Source: Streptomyces sp. NBC_01485 | GTDB taxonomy: Bacteria; Actinomycetota; Actinomycetes; Streptomycetales; Streptomycetaceae | Direction of reading: 5' to 3' | Assembly (NCBI RefSeq): GCF_036227125.1 | Contig: NZ_CP109435.1 | Location: forward strand, 6,262,001-6,326,000 | Length of the DNA stretch: 64,000 bases | In this document: positions 7,951-17,800 of the stretch, piece after piece | How the letters are laid out: every line of letters starts with the position of its first letter | How positions within the stretch are numbered: the first letter of the stretch is position 1 | Made by a program: the position numbers and the translations under genes | Notes under the pieces: model-generated | Database searches by the model: none | What the model saw: the letters and a program-made list of their open reading frames with translations, nothing else | What the model was told of the DNA's origin: nothing

Positions 7951-9522
7951 TCATGAGCAGACCTTGCCGTCCTTGGGCACCGTGCCCTTCAACAGGTACG
8001 CGTTCACCGCCGAGTCGACGCAGGTGCTCCCGCTCCCGTACGCACCGTGCCCCTCGCCCTTCCAGGTGAGCAGCACCCCGACGCCCTTGCCCAGCTCGTC
8101 CGCCATCTTCCGCGCCCCTTCGTACGGCGTCGCCGGGTCCCCGGTGTTGCCGACCAGCAGGATCGGTGCCGCACCCGCCGCGCTCACCTCCGGGGTGTCG
8201 TACTGCCCGGCCACGGGCCAGTCGTGGCACCAGCCGGCCGTGTCCCAGCCCAGGAAGTCCCCGAACACGGGCGAGATCTTCTCGAACTCCGGCAACAGCT
8301 TCCTCGTCCCCTCGGCGGTCGGCCGCTGCTTGTCGTCCAAGCACGCTATGACCCGTTGCGAGTGGGCGCCCGTGCCGTAGTGCCCCGAGGCGTCCCGATC
8401 GTTGAAGCCGTCGGCGAGCGTCAGCAGCTCGGAGCCGTCCCCGGACTCGGCCGACTTCAGGGCGCTGGTCAGGCTCGGCCAGCTCGACTCGCTGTACAGC
8501 GGCAGCACGATGCCGGTGACCGCGAGCGTCTGCGTCAGCTTCCGCCCGTCCGACGTGGGCAGCGGCGTGGCGTCGATCCGGTCCAGCAGGTCCGCGATCT
8601 TCCTGCTGCCCTTCTGCGGGTCCTGGCCCGTCGACTCGAGGTAGTCGTCGAGCGCCCGCTGGAAGCCGCGCGCCTGGTTCTGCGCGTGGCCCACCGCGTC
8701 GGCGCTCGGGTCGGCCACCGCGTCGAACACCGCGCGCCCCACGTTCTTCGGGAACAAGTGGGCGTACACGCCGCCCAGTTCGGTTCCGTAGGAGATGCCG
8801 AAGTAGTGCATCTTCGGGTCGCCGAGCACCTGGCGCATCAGGTCCATGTCGCGGGCGGTGTCGGTTGTCGACACGTGGGCCATCAGCGCCCCCGCGGCCT
8901 TCTCGCAGCCCTTGCCGAGGTCGGTGGCGTCCCGGAAGTAGGCCTGTTCCTCGGCCGGGGTGTCCGGGGTGGAGTCGAGGGACTCGGCGGTCTGGATGTC
9001 CTTGTCGCTGCGGCAGCGGATGCCCTCGCTGGCGCCGACCCCGCGCGGGTCCCAGCTCACCAGGTCGTAGCGCTCACGGAGCGAGGAGAACGTGGAGCCG
9101 AAGGAGGGGAGCGTGGAGACGCCCGAGCCGCCGGGACCGCCGAAGTTGAACAGCAGCGAGCCGGTCCGATCGGTTCCGCTCGCGCGGGACTTGGTGCGCA
9201 CCAGGGCGAGGCCGATGGTGTCGCCGTCCGGCTTCGACCAGTCCAGCGGCACCTTCAGCGTCGCGCACTGCCAGTCACCGCCCGGCGCCGCGGAGTCCGC
9301 GGCGGCCTTGCAGCGCCCCCAGTCGAGCTTCTGCCCGGTCAGCGCGGCGGGCAGGGCAACCGCCGTCGCCGGCGCCGTCGATCCTGAGGAGCCGTCGGAC
9401 GGCCGGGCGTCGGCCGAACCGCCCTTGCCGTCCTCGCCTCCGTCCGACGAGCCGCCGCCACAGCCCGCCACCAGCAGTGCGGCGGCGGCCCCCAACACCG
9501 TCCACCATGTGAATCGCGCCAT
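7951..9522 (-). CDS. Secreted tripeptidyl aminopeptidase-type alpha/beta hydrolase lipoprotein (copy 1)
   Basis: 523 aa. The N-terminus is a lipoprotein signal with lipobox LVAGC, followed by a Gly/Ser/Asp-rich linker, so the enzyme is tethered outside the membrane. The catalytic serine is in GISYG, after the oxyanion region FGGPGGSG. The C-terminal TAP-like segment carries GNTGDPATP (Asp) and GEGHGAYG (His). These peptidase family S33 enzymes remove tripeptides from extracellular peptides. ATG 9522 was chosen over the upstream in-frame start because the signal peptide begins there and GGGGGGAAG lies just before. Upstream on the same strand is a paralogue of the same architecture. Confidence 0.9.
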   Translation of the reverse strand: MARFTWWTVLGAAAALLVAGCGGGSSDGGEDGKGGSADARPSDGSSGSTAPATAVALPAALTGQKLDWGRCKAAADSAAPGGDWQCATLKVPLDWSKPDGDTIGLALVRTKSRASGTDRTGSLLFNFGGPGGSGVSTLPSFGSTFSSLRERYDLVSWDPRGVGASEGIRCRSDKDIQTAESLDSTPDTPAEEQAYFRDATDLGKGCEKAAGALMAHVSTTDTARDMDLMRQVLGDPKMHYFGISYGTELGGVYAHLFPKNVGRAVFDAVADPSADAVGHAQNQARGFQRALDDYLESTGQDPQKGSRKIADLLDRIDATPLPTSDGRKLTQTLAVTGIVLPLYSESSWPSLTSALKSAESGDGSELLTLADGFNDRDASGHYGTGAHSQRVIACLDDKQRPTAEGTRKLLPEFEKISPVFGDFLGWDTAGWCHDWPVAGQYDTPEVSAAGAAPILLVGNTGDPATPYEGARKMADELGKGVGVLLTWKGEGHGAYGSGSTCVDSAVNAYLLKGTVPKDGKVCS

Positions 9523-9709
9523 GTGCACTTCCCCCCTCGCAGGCCGTCCGCACTCGGCGGCGGATGGGCTGTCAGGCCATATTAGGCGGATCAAGGTCGG
9601 CCCGTCCGAGCCTGTGGATAACCTTTTGACCTGCGGGTTTTCCGGGAAATTCGCGGCGGATGCCAGGTGGTGTCAGAGGATTCCGAGGGGGCGTCAGGGG
9701 CGGCGGAGG

Positions 9710-11254
9710 TCAGGAGCAGACGGTCCCGGCGGCCGGCGGCTTGCCGGTCAGCAGATAGCCGTTCACCGCCGCCTGCACGCACTTGTTCTTGCTGCCGTAC
9801 GCACCATGCCCCTGGCCCTTGTACGTCAGCTCGACCCCGACACCCTTGCCCAGCGCGTCCACCATCTTCCGCGCCCCCTCGTACGGGGTCGCCGGGTCGC
9901 CGGTGTTGCCCACGACGAGGATCGGCGCCGACCCGGGCGCGCTCACGTCGGGATGGTCGGCGGCGCCCGGCACGGCCCAGTCCGTGCAACCGAGCATGCT
10001 CCAGGCCAGGAAGTCCCCGAACACGCTGGAGGCGGCCCGGAACTCCGGCAGCTTCTGCTGCACATAGGCGGTGGAGTATCGCGGCTTGTCGTCGGCGCAG
10101 TTGATGGCGACGTTGGCGGCCGTGATGTTGCTGTACTCGCCGTTCTCGCTGCGGCCGTTCATCAGGTCGGACAGCAGCATCAGAATCTTGCCGTCCCCGG
10201 AGTACGCCTGCTCCAGGCCCTCGGTGAGGTACTCCCAGAAGTCCTTCGAGTACAGCGCCTGCGCGATGCCGTTGGTCGCGGCGCTCTGGGTCAGTTCGCG
10301 CGGGAAGATGCCCGGCAGCGGCTTGCCGTCCAGATCCTTCAGGAGCTTGGCGATCCGGTCCTTCACCTCCTGCGGAGTGTCCCCGACGGGGCAGTCCGCC
10401 GTCTTGGACGTGCAGTCCTCGGCGAAGTTGTCGAGCGCGAGCTGGAAACCCCTGGCCTGACCGAGCGAGCCCTGCTCGGACGTCTGCGTCGGGTCGACCA
10501 CCGCGTCGAAGACCGCCCGCCCCACGTTCTTCGGGAACAAGTGGGCGTACACACCGCCCAGTTCGGTGCCGTAGGAGACACCGAAGTAGTACAGCCTGTC
10601 GTCGCCCAGCACCTGGCGCATCAGGTCCATGTCGCGGGCCGCGTCGGTGGTCCGCACATGCGGCAGCGTCTTCTCGGAGTTCTTCTCGCAGGCCGCGTTG
10701 AAGTCCTTGGTGTTGTCCAGCAGCGCGGTGCGCTCGCCGGCGTCGTCGGGCGTGCTGTCCTGCTGGAAGTACGCGTCGAGCTGCTGGTCGGTCTCGCACC
10801 GCACGCCGGCGCTGCGGCCGACCCCGCGCGGGTCGAAGCTCACCAGGTCGTAGCGGGTGCGCAGGGCCGCGTACTCGTCGCCGAACGCGGGCAGGGTGGA
10901 CACGCCCGAGCCGCCGGGGCCGCCGAAGTTGAAGACCAGCGAGCCGATCCGCCCGCTCGCGGCGCCGCTCGCCCGGGCCCGGATCAGCGCGATGCCGATC
11001 GTGTCGCCCTCGGGGTCGTCCCAGTCGAGGGGCGCCCGCATCGTCGCGCACTGCCACTGGTCGCCGTCCGGCAGCGGGGACGGGGCGCTGCCGCCGCCCT
11101 CGGCCGGGGAGGGGGCCGGGCAGTCCTTCCAGCTCAGCTCCTGCGCCGACAGGCCCTCGGCCTGTGAGCCGTCGCCGCAGCCCGCCACCAGGGAGGACAG
11201 CAGCAGGGCGACGGCGGTCACGGCGGCGGCGCGCAGGCGGGCGGGATTCGGCAT
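9710..11254 (-). CDS. Secreted tripeptidyl aminopeptidase-type alpha/beta hydrolase lipoprotein (copy 2)
   Basis: 514 aa. Signal peptide with lipobox LVAGC, then the same domain order as its neighbour: FGGPGGSG, nucleophile loop GVSYG, GNTGDPATP and GQGHGAYG. Long stretches, such as the block around YAHLFPKNVGRAVFDA, are nearly identical to copy 1, showing a tandem duplication with later divergence of the linker and middle. Translation starts at ATG 11254 with AGGA about 9 nt upstream. The 187-bp gap to copy 1 is large enough to hold a separate promoter for it. Proposed role is extracellular peptide trimming during growth on protein or in development. Confidence 0.9.
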   Translation of the reverse strand: MPNPARLRAAAVTAVALLLSSLVAGCGDGSQAEGLSAQELSWKDCPAPSPAEGGGSAPSPLPDGDQWQCATMRAPLDWDDPEGDTIGIALIRARASGAASGRIGSLVFNFGGPGGSGVSTLPAFGDEYAALRTRYDLVSFDPRGVGRSAGVRCETDQQLDAYFQQDSTPDDAGERTALLDNTKDFNAACEKNSEKTLPHVRTTDAARDMDLMRQVLGDDRLYYFGVSYGTELGGVYAHLFPKNVGRAVFDAVVDPTQTSEQGSLGQARGFQLALDNFAEDCTSKTADCPVGDTPQEVKDRIAKLLKDLDGKPLPGIFPRELTQSAATNGIAQALYSKDFWEYLTEGLEQAYSGDGKILMLLSDLMNGRSENGEYSNITAANVAINCADDKPRYSTAYVQQKLPEFRAASSVFGDFLAWSMLGCTDWAVPGAADHPDVSAPGSAPILVVGNTGDPATPYEGARKMVDALGKGVGVELTYKGQGHGAYGSKNKCVQAAVNGYLLTGKPPAAGTVCS

Positions 11255-11328
11255 GATTCCATCCTGCGGTCGCGTGCGGGCACGCGCGCGGGGCGCGGTC
11301 CGTACGAGGTACGGGCGCCCGAGCCCTC

Positions 11329-14091
11329 CTACAGGGCGCCCTTGCGGGTCAGCTGGTTGAAGGCCAGCCAGCCCGGCAGTACGGGGATCCACAGCGTCAG
11401 CAGGCGGAAGAGCAGCACCGCGGGAGCGGCGACCTCCTTGGGCAGGCCCACCGCGATCAGACCGACCGTCAGGGTCGCCTCGACGGCGCCGACTCCGCCC
11501 GGCGTCGGAGCGGCGGAGCCGAGCGCGTTGCCGGCCAGGAAGACGACGGCGACGCTGGCGATGCTCAGCGAGGTCGACTCGTCGCCGAACGCGCGGATCG
11601 ACGCGTCCAGGCACATCACGAAGCAGGCGGTGAGCAGGAGCATGCCGCCGATGCCGGTGACCAGCTTCTGCGGCCGCTGCAGCACGTCCAGCATGCGCGG
11701 CACGACACCCGCGAACAGCGACCTCACGCGCGTGACGACGAATTTCCGCAGGAACGGCACCGAGGTCACCACGAGGACCAGCACCGCCACCGTGAGCAGA
11801 CCCGCGATGACCGTGCGGGACGGCGACAGCGACGGCGTCTTCTCGGTGCCGGTGAGGTAGCCGAACGACAGCAGCATCAGGATGTGGCAGCCCAGCCCGA
11901 ACAACTGCGAGGCACCGACACTGGCCACCGCGAGCCCGGGCCGCACCCCGGCGCGCTGCAGGAAGCGCGTGTTGAGGGCGACCCCGCCGACCGCGGCCGG
12001 GGCCACGATCTTCACGAAGGACCCGGCGACCTGCGCGGCCACGGTCCGCGGGAACGGCACCCGCTCCGGCACGAACCCCAGCAGGCTCATCGCCGCGGCG
12101 ACATAGCTCAACGCCGAGAAGAACACAGCCGCAGCCACCCAGCCCCACTCGGCGTTGGCGACGAGCGGACCGAACTCGATGTGGGTGAGCTGCGTCAGCA
12201 GGAAGTACGCGCCGAAGGCACCGGCGATGAAGCTCATCAGGGTGCGCGGCCGCACCCGCTCCAGCCGGGCCGGCTCCACGGGTGCCTGGGGCCGGATCAG
12301 CAGCACCTGGTGCCGGATCTGCGTCAGCAGATCCTCCTCGCGTGCCTCCTCCAGCGCCTCGTCGATGGCCCGCTTCTCCGCCCGCGCCTCCGCGCGGACG
12401 GCCTTCTTGCCGGGCTTCTCCAGGACGACGGTCTCGGTGTCGTCCCCGGCCGCCTCCAGGCGCGCCTGCCTGGCCTGCTGGGAGGCCTCCAGGACCGCCT
12501 CGCGTTCCCGCTGCGCCCGCTCGCGTGCCAGTCGGCGCAGCGTCGCGCGCGTGGAGCGGGTCAGCGCGATGGGCTGGAGCATCGGCAGACAGTCCGCGAC
12601 GGCGTCCGGCCCGAGCACGCCCACCGCGGAGGCCACCGCCCGCTCGGCGCCCACCCGCAGGCCGAGCGTCGTCACCAGTTGGGCGACGTCCATACGCAGC
12701 AGCAGGTCGCCGGCCGCGATCTCGCCGCCGCGCAGATCGGTGAGGATCACGGTGCCGGAACGATCCACCAGGATCGCGTCACCCGCGAGCCGGCGGTGCG
12801 CGATGCGCCGCGACTGCAGGGCCTGCACCTGGTGCCAGGTGTTGCGCAGCAGGCCGTCGGTGATCTCCTCGTCCGCCAGCGAGTCGAGGGTGCGGCCGCC
12901 GGTGTGCTCGTAGACGAGGATCACCGCGTCGGGACCGAGCTCGGAGGTCGCGATCAGCTTCGGGGCGTTGGCGCCGGCCGCGATGGCCGCGTAGGCGAGC
13001 AGCGCCTCCTGCTCCAGCGCCTGGCGCAGCGACTGCAGGCTGCTGCGGGTGGCGAAGCCGCGCAGGGTCAGATTGCGCCACGCGCGGTAGAAGAACCCCT
13101 GGGCCTGCTGTTCCCGGTCGACGACCGTGACGTCCAGCGGTGGACCGTCCTCCAGGGTGACGAAGTAGCGCCGGCCGCGGTCGCCCTCCGCGGCGTCCGG
13201 TCCTTCCTCGCGGGCCGCGCTCACCGGGCGGAAGCCGACGTGCCGCAGGCCCGCCATCAGCGTCCGCCCCGTGGGACGCACGTTCGGCGAGCCGACCGCG
13301 TACAGCGTCCCGTACGCCACCGTCCAGCCGATCAGGACCGTGAGGATGATCGAGAACGGTGTCGTGTAGCCGGTGACGAGCATCGAGAAGGCGTCCAGGA
13401 GCAGCACGATCCACAGAACCGAGCGCCAGCGCGGCCGACGGGACATGCCGACGGCCGTCATGTACGCGATGACGGGCGCGAGATAGCCGTGCACCGGGTC
13501 GGTGAGGGCGTGGATGTCCCCGGGGGAGGGCTGGGTGAGCGCCTCCTGGATCGAGCCCGGAGCGCCCTTCGCGACCCACAGGTCAGTGGCGAGGGTCACC
13601 CCGTGCGCGAGGACCGCGGCGAGCACACCGTCGGCGATGCGCAGCCCGTCGCGCTTGATCAGACGCTCGATCGCGAACGCGACCGGCACCAGCAGGATCG
13701 CGATGCTGGACGCCAGCCCGGCGATCTTGATGAGGAGATCGGGTGCCTGCCCGGTGCCCTTGTTGATGTCCTGTTCGAGACCCGAGGTCGTTCCGTGTGC
13801 GAACGCGGCGATGGCCAGCAGCAGGGCGACGGCGAGCACGCCCACCAACAGCCGCATCAGGTCGGAAGGGCGGTGCACGCGCGCGGGGAGCAGCGGTTCG
13901 TCGCCCTCGACCTCGTCGATGTGCACCTCGTCCCGTGTCTCTGCTACCTGTGCTTCTTCGTTTTCCTGTGTCTCTTCGTCCCGCGGTCCCGGCTCTTCGG
14001 AGATCTCTTCGGCTTCTTCGGCGCTGTCCGGGCGCGACGCGACGGCAGAGGTGTCCTCCGCGTCCTCAGACCGCACGCCCTGCTGCTTCAT
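11329..14091 (-). CDS. Pseudokinase-flippase-like membrane protein (LPG-synthase transmembrane family)
   Basis: 920 aa. Residues 1-70 are acidic and disordered. Then several membrane helices are followed by a soluble kinase-like domain (GFFYRAWRNLTLRG through HRRLAGDAILVD and TDLRGG). The catalytic Asp of the usual HxD loop is absent (HRRL), so phosphotransfer is doubtful. A charged, probably coiled-coil segment (RERERE-like, EASQQARQARLEAAGD) follows. The last ~300 residues are hydrophobic and fit the lysylphosphatidylglycerol-synthase TM/UPF0104 family, including GGVGAVEATLTVGLIAVG near the end. A role in lipid or glycan translocation is possible but not shown. ATG 14091, with GAAGAGA just upstream, is preferred to the GTG at 14115. 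Confidence 0.8.
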   Translation of the reverse strand: MKQQGVRSEDAEDTSAVASRPDSAEEAEEISEEPGPRDEETQENEEAQVAETRDEVHIDEVEGDEPLLPARVHRPSDLMRLLVGVLAVALLLAIAAFAHGTTSGLEQDINKGTGQAPDLLIKIAGLASSIAILLVPVAFAIERLIKRDGLRIADGVLAAVLAHGVTLATDLWVAKGAPGSIQEALTQPSPGDIHALTDPVHGYLAPVIAYMTAVGMSRRPRWRSVLWIVLLLDAFSMLVTGYTTPFSIILTVLIGWTVAYGTLYAVGSPNVRPTGRTLMAGLRHVGFRPVSAAREEGPDAAEGDRGRRYFVTLEDGPPLDVTVVDREQQAQGFFYRAWRNLTLRGFATRSSLQSLRQALEQEALLAYAAIAAGANAPKLIATSELGPDAVILVYEHTGGRTLDSLADEEITDGLLRNTWHQVQALQSRRIAHRRLAGDAILVDRSGTVILTDLRGGEIAAGDLLLRMDVAQLVTTLGLRVGAERAVASAVGVLGPDAVADCLPMLQPIALTRSTRATLRRLARERAQREREAVLEASQQARQARLEAAGDDTETVVLEKPGKKAVRAEARAEKRAIDEALEEAREEDLLTQIRHQVLLIRPQAPVEPARLERVRPRTLMSFIAGAFGAYFLLTQLTHIEFGPLVANAEWGWVAAAVFFSALSYVAAAMSLLGFVPERVPFPRTVAAQVAGSFVKIVAPAAVGGVALNTRFLQRAGVRPGLAVASVGASQLFGLGCHILMLLSFGYLTGTEKTPSLSPSRTVIAGLLTVAVLVLVVTSVPFLRKFVVTRVRSLFAGVVPRMLDVLQRPQKLVTGIGGMLLLTACFVMCLDASIRAFGDESTSLSIASVAVVFLAGNALGSAAPTPGGVGAVEATLTVGLIAVGLPKEVAAPAVLLFRLLTLWIPVLPGWLAFNQLTRKGAL

Positions 14092-14277
14092 CGTCTCTTC
14101 TTGATCTCGTATCACCGGTCACCGCCCGCACGATGGTGGCATGCCCCACCGACACACGGGGGCATCAGGGTGCAAATGCGGGGGCGCACAGTCTGCCCGA
14201 AGCCCCGCTCCGGGGCGAGGGTCACACAGGGTCGCAGGCCCGTCGCATTGTCGGTGGCGTGCGGCACTATGGGGCGG

Positions 14278-14664
14278 ATGAGCGAGCAGAGCCTTCCGGA
14301 CGACGCCCGCCCGGAGTACACGGACACCCTTCCGGAGTACGCCGAGCGGGTCCTCGAGGTCGCGGAGCGGATCCCGCCCGGGCGGGTCATGACATACGGG
14401 GACGTCGCCGAGTGGCTCGAGGAGGGCGGCCCCCGGCAGGTCGGGCGCGTGATGGCCCTCTACGGGGGAGCCGTCCCCTGGTGGCGTGTCGTGCGCGCGG
14501 ACGGGGTGCTGCTCCCCGGGCACGAACTGCGGGCGCTCGACCACTACCGCGCGGAGGGCACGCCGCTGAAGCAGGCGAGCAGGGCCGCCGAGGGCCATGT
14601 GCCGCGCCTCGACATGAAGCGGGCGCGCTGGGACGGCGGCGAACGCGCGGAAGGTCACATATGA
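14278..14664 (+). CDS. Alkyltransferase-like (ATL) protein, MGMT family without the active cysteine
   Basis: 128 aa. The fold of the O6-methylguanine-DNA methyltransferase C-terminal domain is clear: RIPPGRVMTYGDVAEW, then GRVMALYGG and the DNA-binding/active loop. The usual PCHRV is here PWWRVV, so the alkyl-accepting Cys is replaced by Trp. Proteins of this kind (ATL) bind O6-alkylguanine without repairing it and hand the lesion to nucleotide excision repair. ATG 14278 fits both a preceding GGGGCGG and a CACTAT hexamer seven bases upstream. The gene is divergent from the membrane protein and next to adnAB, a repair neighbourhood. Confidence 0.85.
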   Translation: MSEQSLPDDARPEYTDTLPEYAERVLEVAERIPPGRVMTYGDVAEWLEEGGPRQVGRVMALYGGAVPWWRVVRADGVLLPGHELRALDHYRAEGTPLKQASRAAEGHVPRLDMKRARWDGGERAEGHI

Positions 14665-14827
14665 CAGCTTCCGCCATGGGACGGGTCTGAGGGGAGCCTC
14701 CTCTGGCCCGTACGGGGGAAACCGGCGAAACCGGGCACGCCGGCGGCATGACGTACGTTTCGAGGGGCACGGGGCGGAGACAGCCGTCCCCGGCCGACCA
14801 GCACACCCACCAGGACCGGCGAACCAC

Positions 14828-17800
14828 GTGAGTTCCTCTTCCTCCACCAGGCGCCTGTCGCACCCCCAGGGGCGACAGGGGAACCGTGGCGCTCACCGAC
14901 TGGTGCGTACCCCGCCGGCCCGCGTGGATCCCCCTCGTCCGGACGCCGCACAGCGCTCCGTGGTTGAGCACGGAGCCGGTCCGCTGCTCGTCCTCGCAGG
15001 TCCGGGCACCGGAAAGACCACCACGCTCGTCGAGTCCGTGGCGGCCCGGGTCGCCCGGGGCGGTGACCCCGCGCGCGTCCTGGTCCTCACGTTCAGCCGC
15101 AAGGCGGCCGTCGAGCTGCGGGACCGGATGGCGCATCGCATGGGCGCCGCCCGCGCACCCCAGGCGACCACCTTCCACTCGTACTGCTACGCCCTGATCC
15201 GCGCCCACCAGGACGCGGACCTGTTCGTGGACCCCCTACGGCTGCTGTCCGGCCCCGAGCAGGACGTGGCCGTCCGTGAGCTGCTCGCCGGCCAGCTCGA
15301 CCTGCAACGGCTCGGCCTCGCGCACGTGCGCTGGCCGGACGAACTGCGCGCCTGTCTCACCACCCGCGGCTTCGCCGACGAGGTCCGCGCGGTGCTCGCC
15401 CGCAGCCGTGAACTGGGCCTCGACCCCACGTCCCTGGACGCGTTCGCCCACCGCATCGGCCGCCCCGACTGGCGTGCCGCGGCAGCCTTCCTCGCCGAGT
15501 ACCTCGACGTGCTCGACCTGCACGGCGTGATCGACTACGCGGAACTCGTCCACCGTGCGGTCCTGCTCGCCCACCGCCCCGAAGCCGCCGAGCGGCTCGC
15601 CGCGCAGTACGACGCCGTGTTCGTCGACGAGTACCAGGACACCGATCCGGCCCAGGTGCGCCTGCTGCACGCGCTGGCCGGCGGCGGCCGCACCCTGGTC
15701 GCCTTCGGCGACCCCGACCAGTCGATCTACACCTTCCGGGGCGCCGACGTGAACGGCATCCTGGACTTCCCGCACGCCTTCCCCCGCCCCGACGGCCGCC
15801 CGGCCCCCGTCGAGGTTCTGCGCACCGCCCGCCGCTCCGGCGCGGTCCTCCTGGCAGCCACCCGGCTGCTGACCCAGCGGATGCCCCTGACCCGCCTGCC
15901 GGCCGAGAAGGTCCGCGCCCACCGCGAACTGGCCGCCGCACGCGACGGAGGCGGCGTCGAGGTCTACACGTACCCGACGGCCGGCACCGAACTGGACAAC
16001 GTCGCCGACATCCTGCGCCGCGCGCACTTGGAGGACGGCGTGCCCTGGGGCGACATGGCCGTCCTGGTACGCGCCGGCTCCCGCACGATCCCGACCGTCC
16101 GCCGTGCCCTCACCGCCGCGGGCGTCCCCCTCGACATCGACGGCGACGACCTCCCCCTGCGCCACGAACCGGCGGTGGCACCCCTGCTGACGGCTCTACG
16201 GGCGGTGGCGACGGCGGAGACGTCCATCCCCTCGGCGGAGACAGCGGCACCACGCGCGGAGGCGACCGCACCACCGGCGGGGGACGAGGCGAGCGAGGTC
16301 GAGGCCACCCAGGGCGAGGCGACCCAGAGCGCGGTCGCCTGCTGGCTCGACACCGAAACCGCACTCACCCTCCTCGCCTCGCCCCTCGCCGGCATGGACG
16401 CCGCCGATCTGCGCCGCCTCGGACGCGCCCTGCGCGAGGAGGAACGCGCCGCGGGCAACCCGCTGCCGCCGCCCTCCGACGAACTGCTCGCGCGCGCCCT
16501 GGCCGAGCCGGAGCGGCTGGTCACCCACGACCCGACGTACGCGCGTGGCGCCCAACGCCTGGGCGCGCTGCTGGCGACGGCCCGCGAGCGCCTCGCGCGC
16601 GGCGGGAGCGCCGAGGAGGCGCTGTGGGACCTCTGGGACGGCACACCCTGGCCCGCGCGCCTGGAACGGGCGGCCCGGCGCGGCGGCGCGGCCGGCCGCA
16701 ACGCCGACCGGGACCTGGACGCCGTGTGCGCGCTGTTCGCCACCGCCGCGCGCGCGGAGGAGCGCACCGGCGGCCGGGGCGCCCTGAACTTCCTGGCCGA
16801 GACCGAGGCCGAGGACATCGCCGCCGACACCCTCACCCGGCGTGCCGTGCGCCCCGACGCCGTACGCCTGATGACCGCCCACCGCGCCAAGGGCCTGGAG
16901 TGGAGCCTGGTCGTCGTGGCCGGCGTCCAGGAGGGCCTGTGGCCGGACCTGCGGCGCCGGGGATCCCTCCTGGAGGCCGACCGCATCGGCCGCGACGGAC
17001 TCGCCGAGCCGCTCACCCCGGGCGCACTGCTCGCCGAAGAGCGCCGCCTGTTCTACGTCGCCGCCACACGCGCGCGTGAGCGACTCGTCGTCACCGCCGT
17101 CAAGGCACCCGCCGACGACGGCGACCAGCCCTCCCGCTTCCTGACCGAACTCGGCGTCGAACCCAAGGACGTCACGGGCCGCCCCCGCCGCCCTCTTTCG
17201 GTCGCCGCGCTGGTCGCCGAACTGCGCGCCACGACGGTCGACCCGCGCGCCTCCGCCCCCCTCAGGGAGGTGGCCGCCCGCCGCCTGGCCCGGCTGGCCG
17301 CGCTCGCCGACGAGGACGGCAGGCCCCTGGTGCCGTCGGCTCACCCCTACCGCTGGTGGGGCATGTTCGAGCCGACCGAGAGCAAGGTTCCGCTACGCGA
17401 CCGCGACCAGCCCGTCGTGCTCTCCGGCAGCGCACTCGACCAGCTCGCCAACACCTGCGCCCTGCAGTGGTTCCTGGGCCGCGAGGTGAAGGCCGACGCT
17501 CCCGCCACCGCCGCCCAGGGCTTCGGCAACGTGGTGCACGTCCTCGCCGACGAGGTCGCCTCCGGGCACACCCCGGCCGACCTCGACGTCCTCATGGAGC
17601 GCCTCGACTCCGTGTGGAACGCCCTCGCCTTCGACGCACCGTGGAAGTCCACACAGGAGAAGGCACACGCGCGTGCGGCGCTCGAACGCTTCCTGAAGTG
17701 GCACGTGATGGACCGCACGGGCCGCACCCCCGTCGCCAGCGAGCACGACTTCGACGTCACTCTCGAAGCGGGCGACTACGAGGTGCGCATCCGCGGCCAG

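Noticed and set aside
4934..8344. Very long minus-strand open frame (1136 codons) opposite the epimerase, glycosidase and moeZ
   Set aside because: It runs antisense to three well-supported genes, has no family motif, and is an effect of high GC at third positions.
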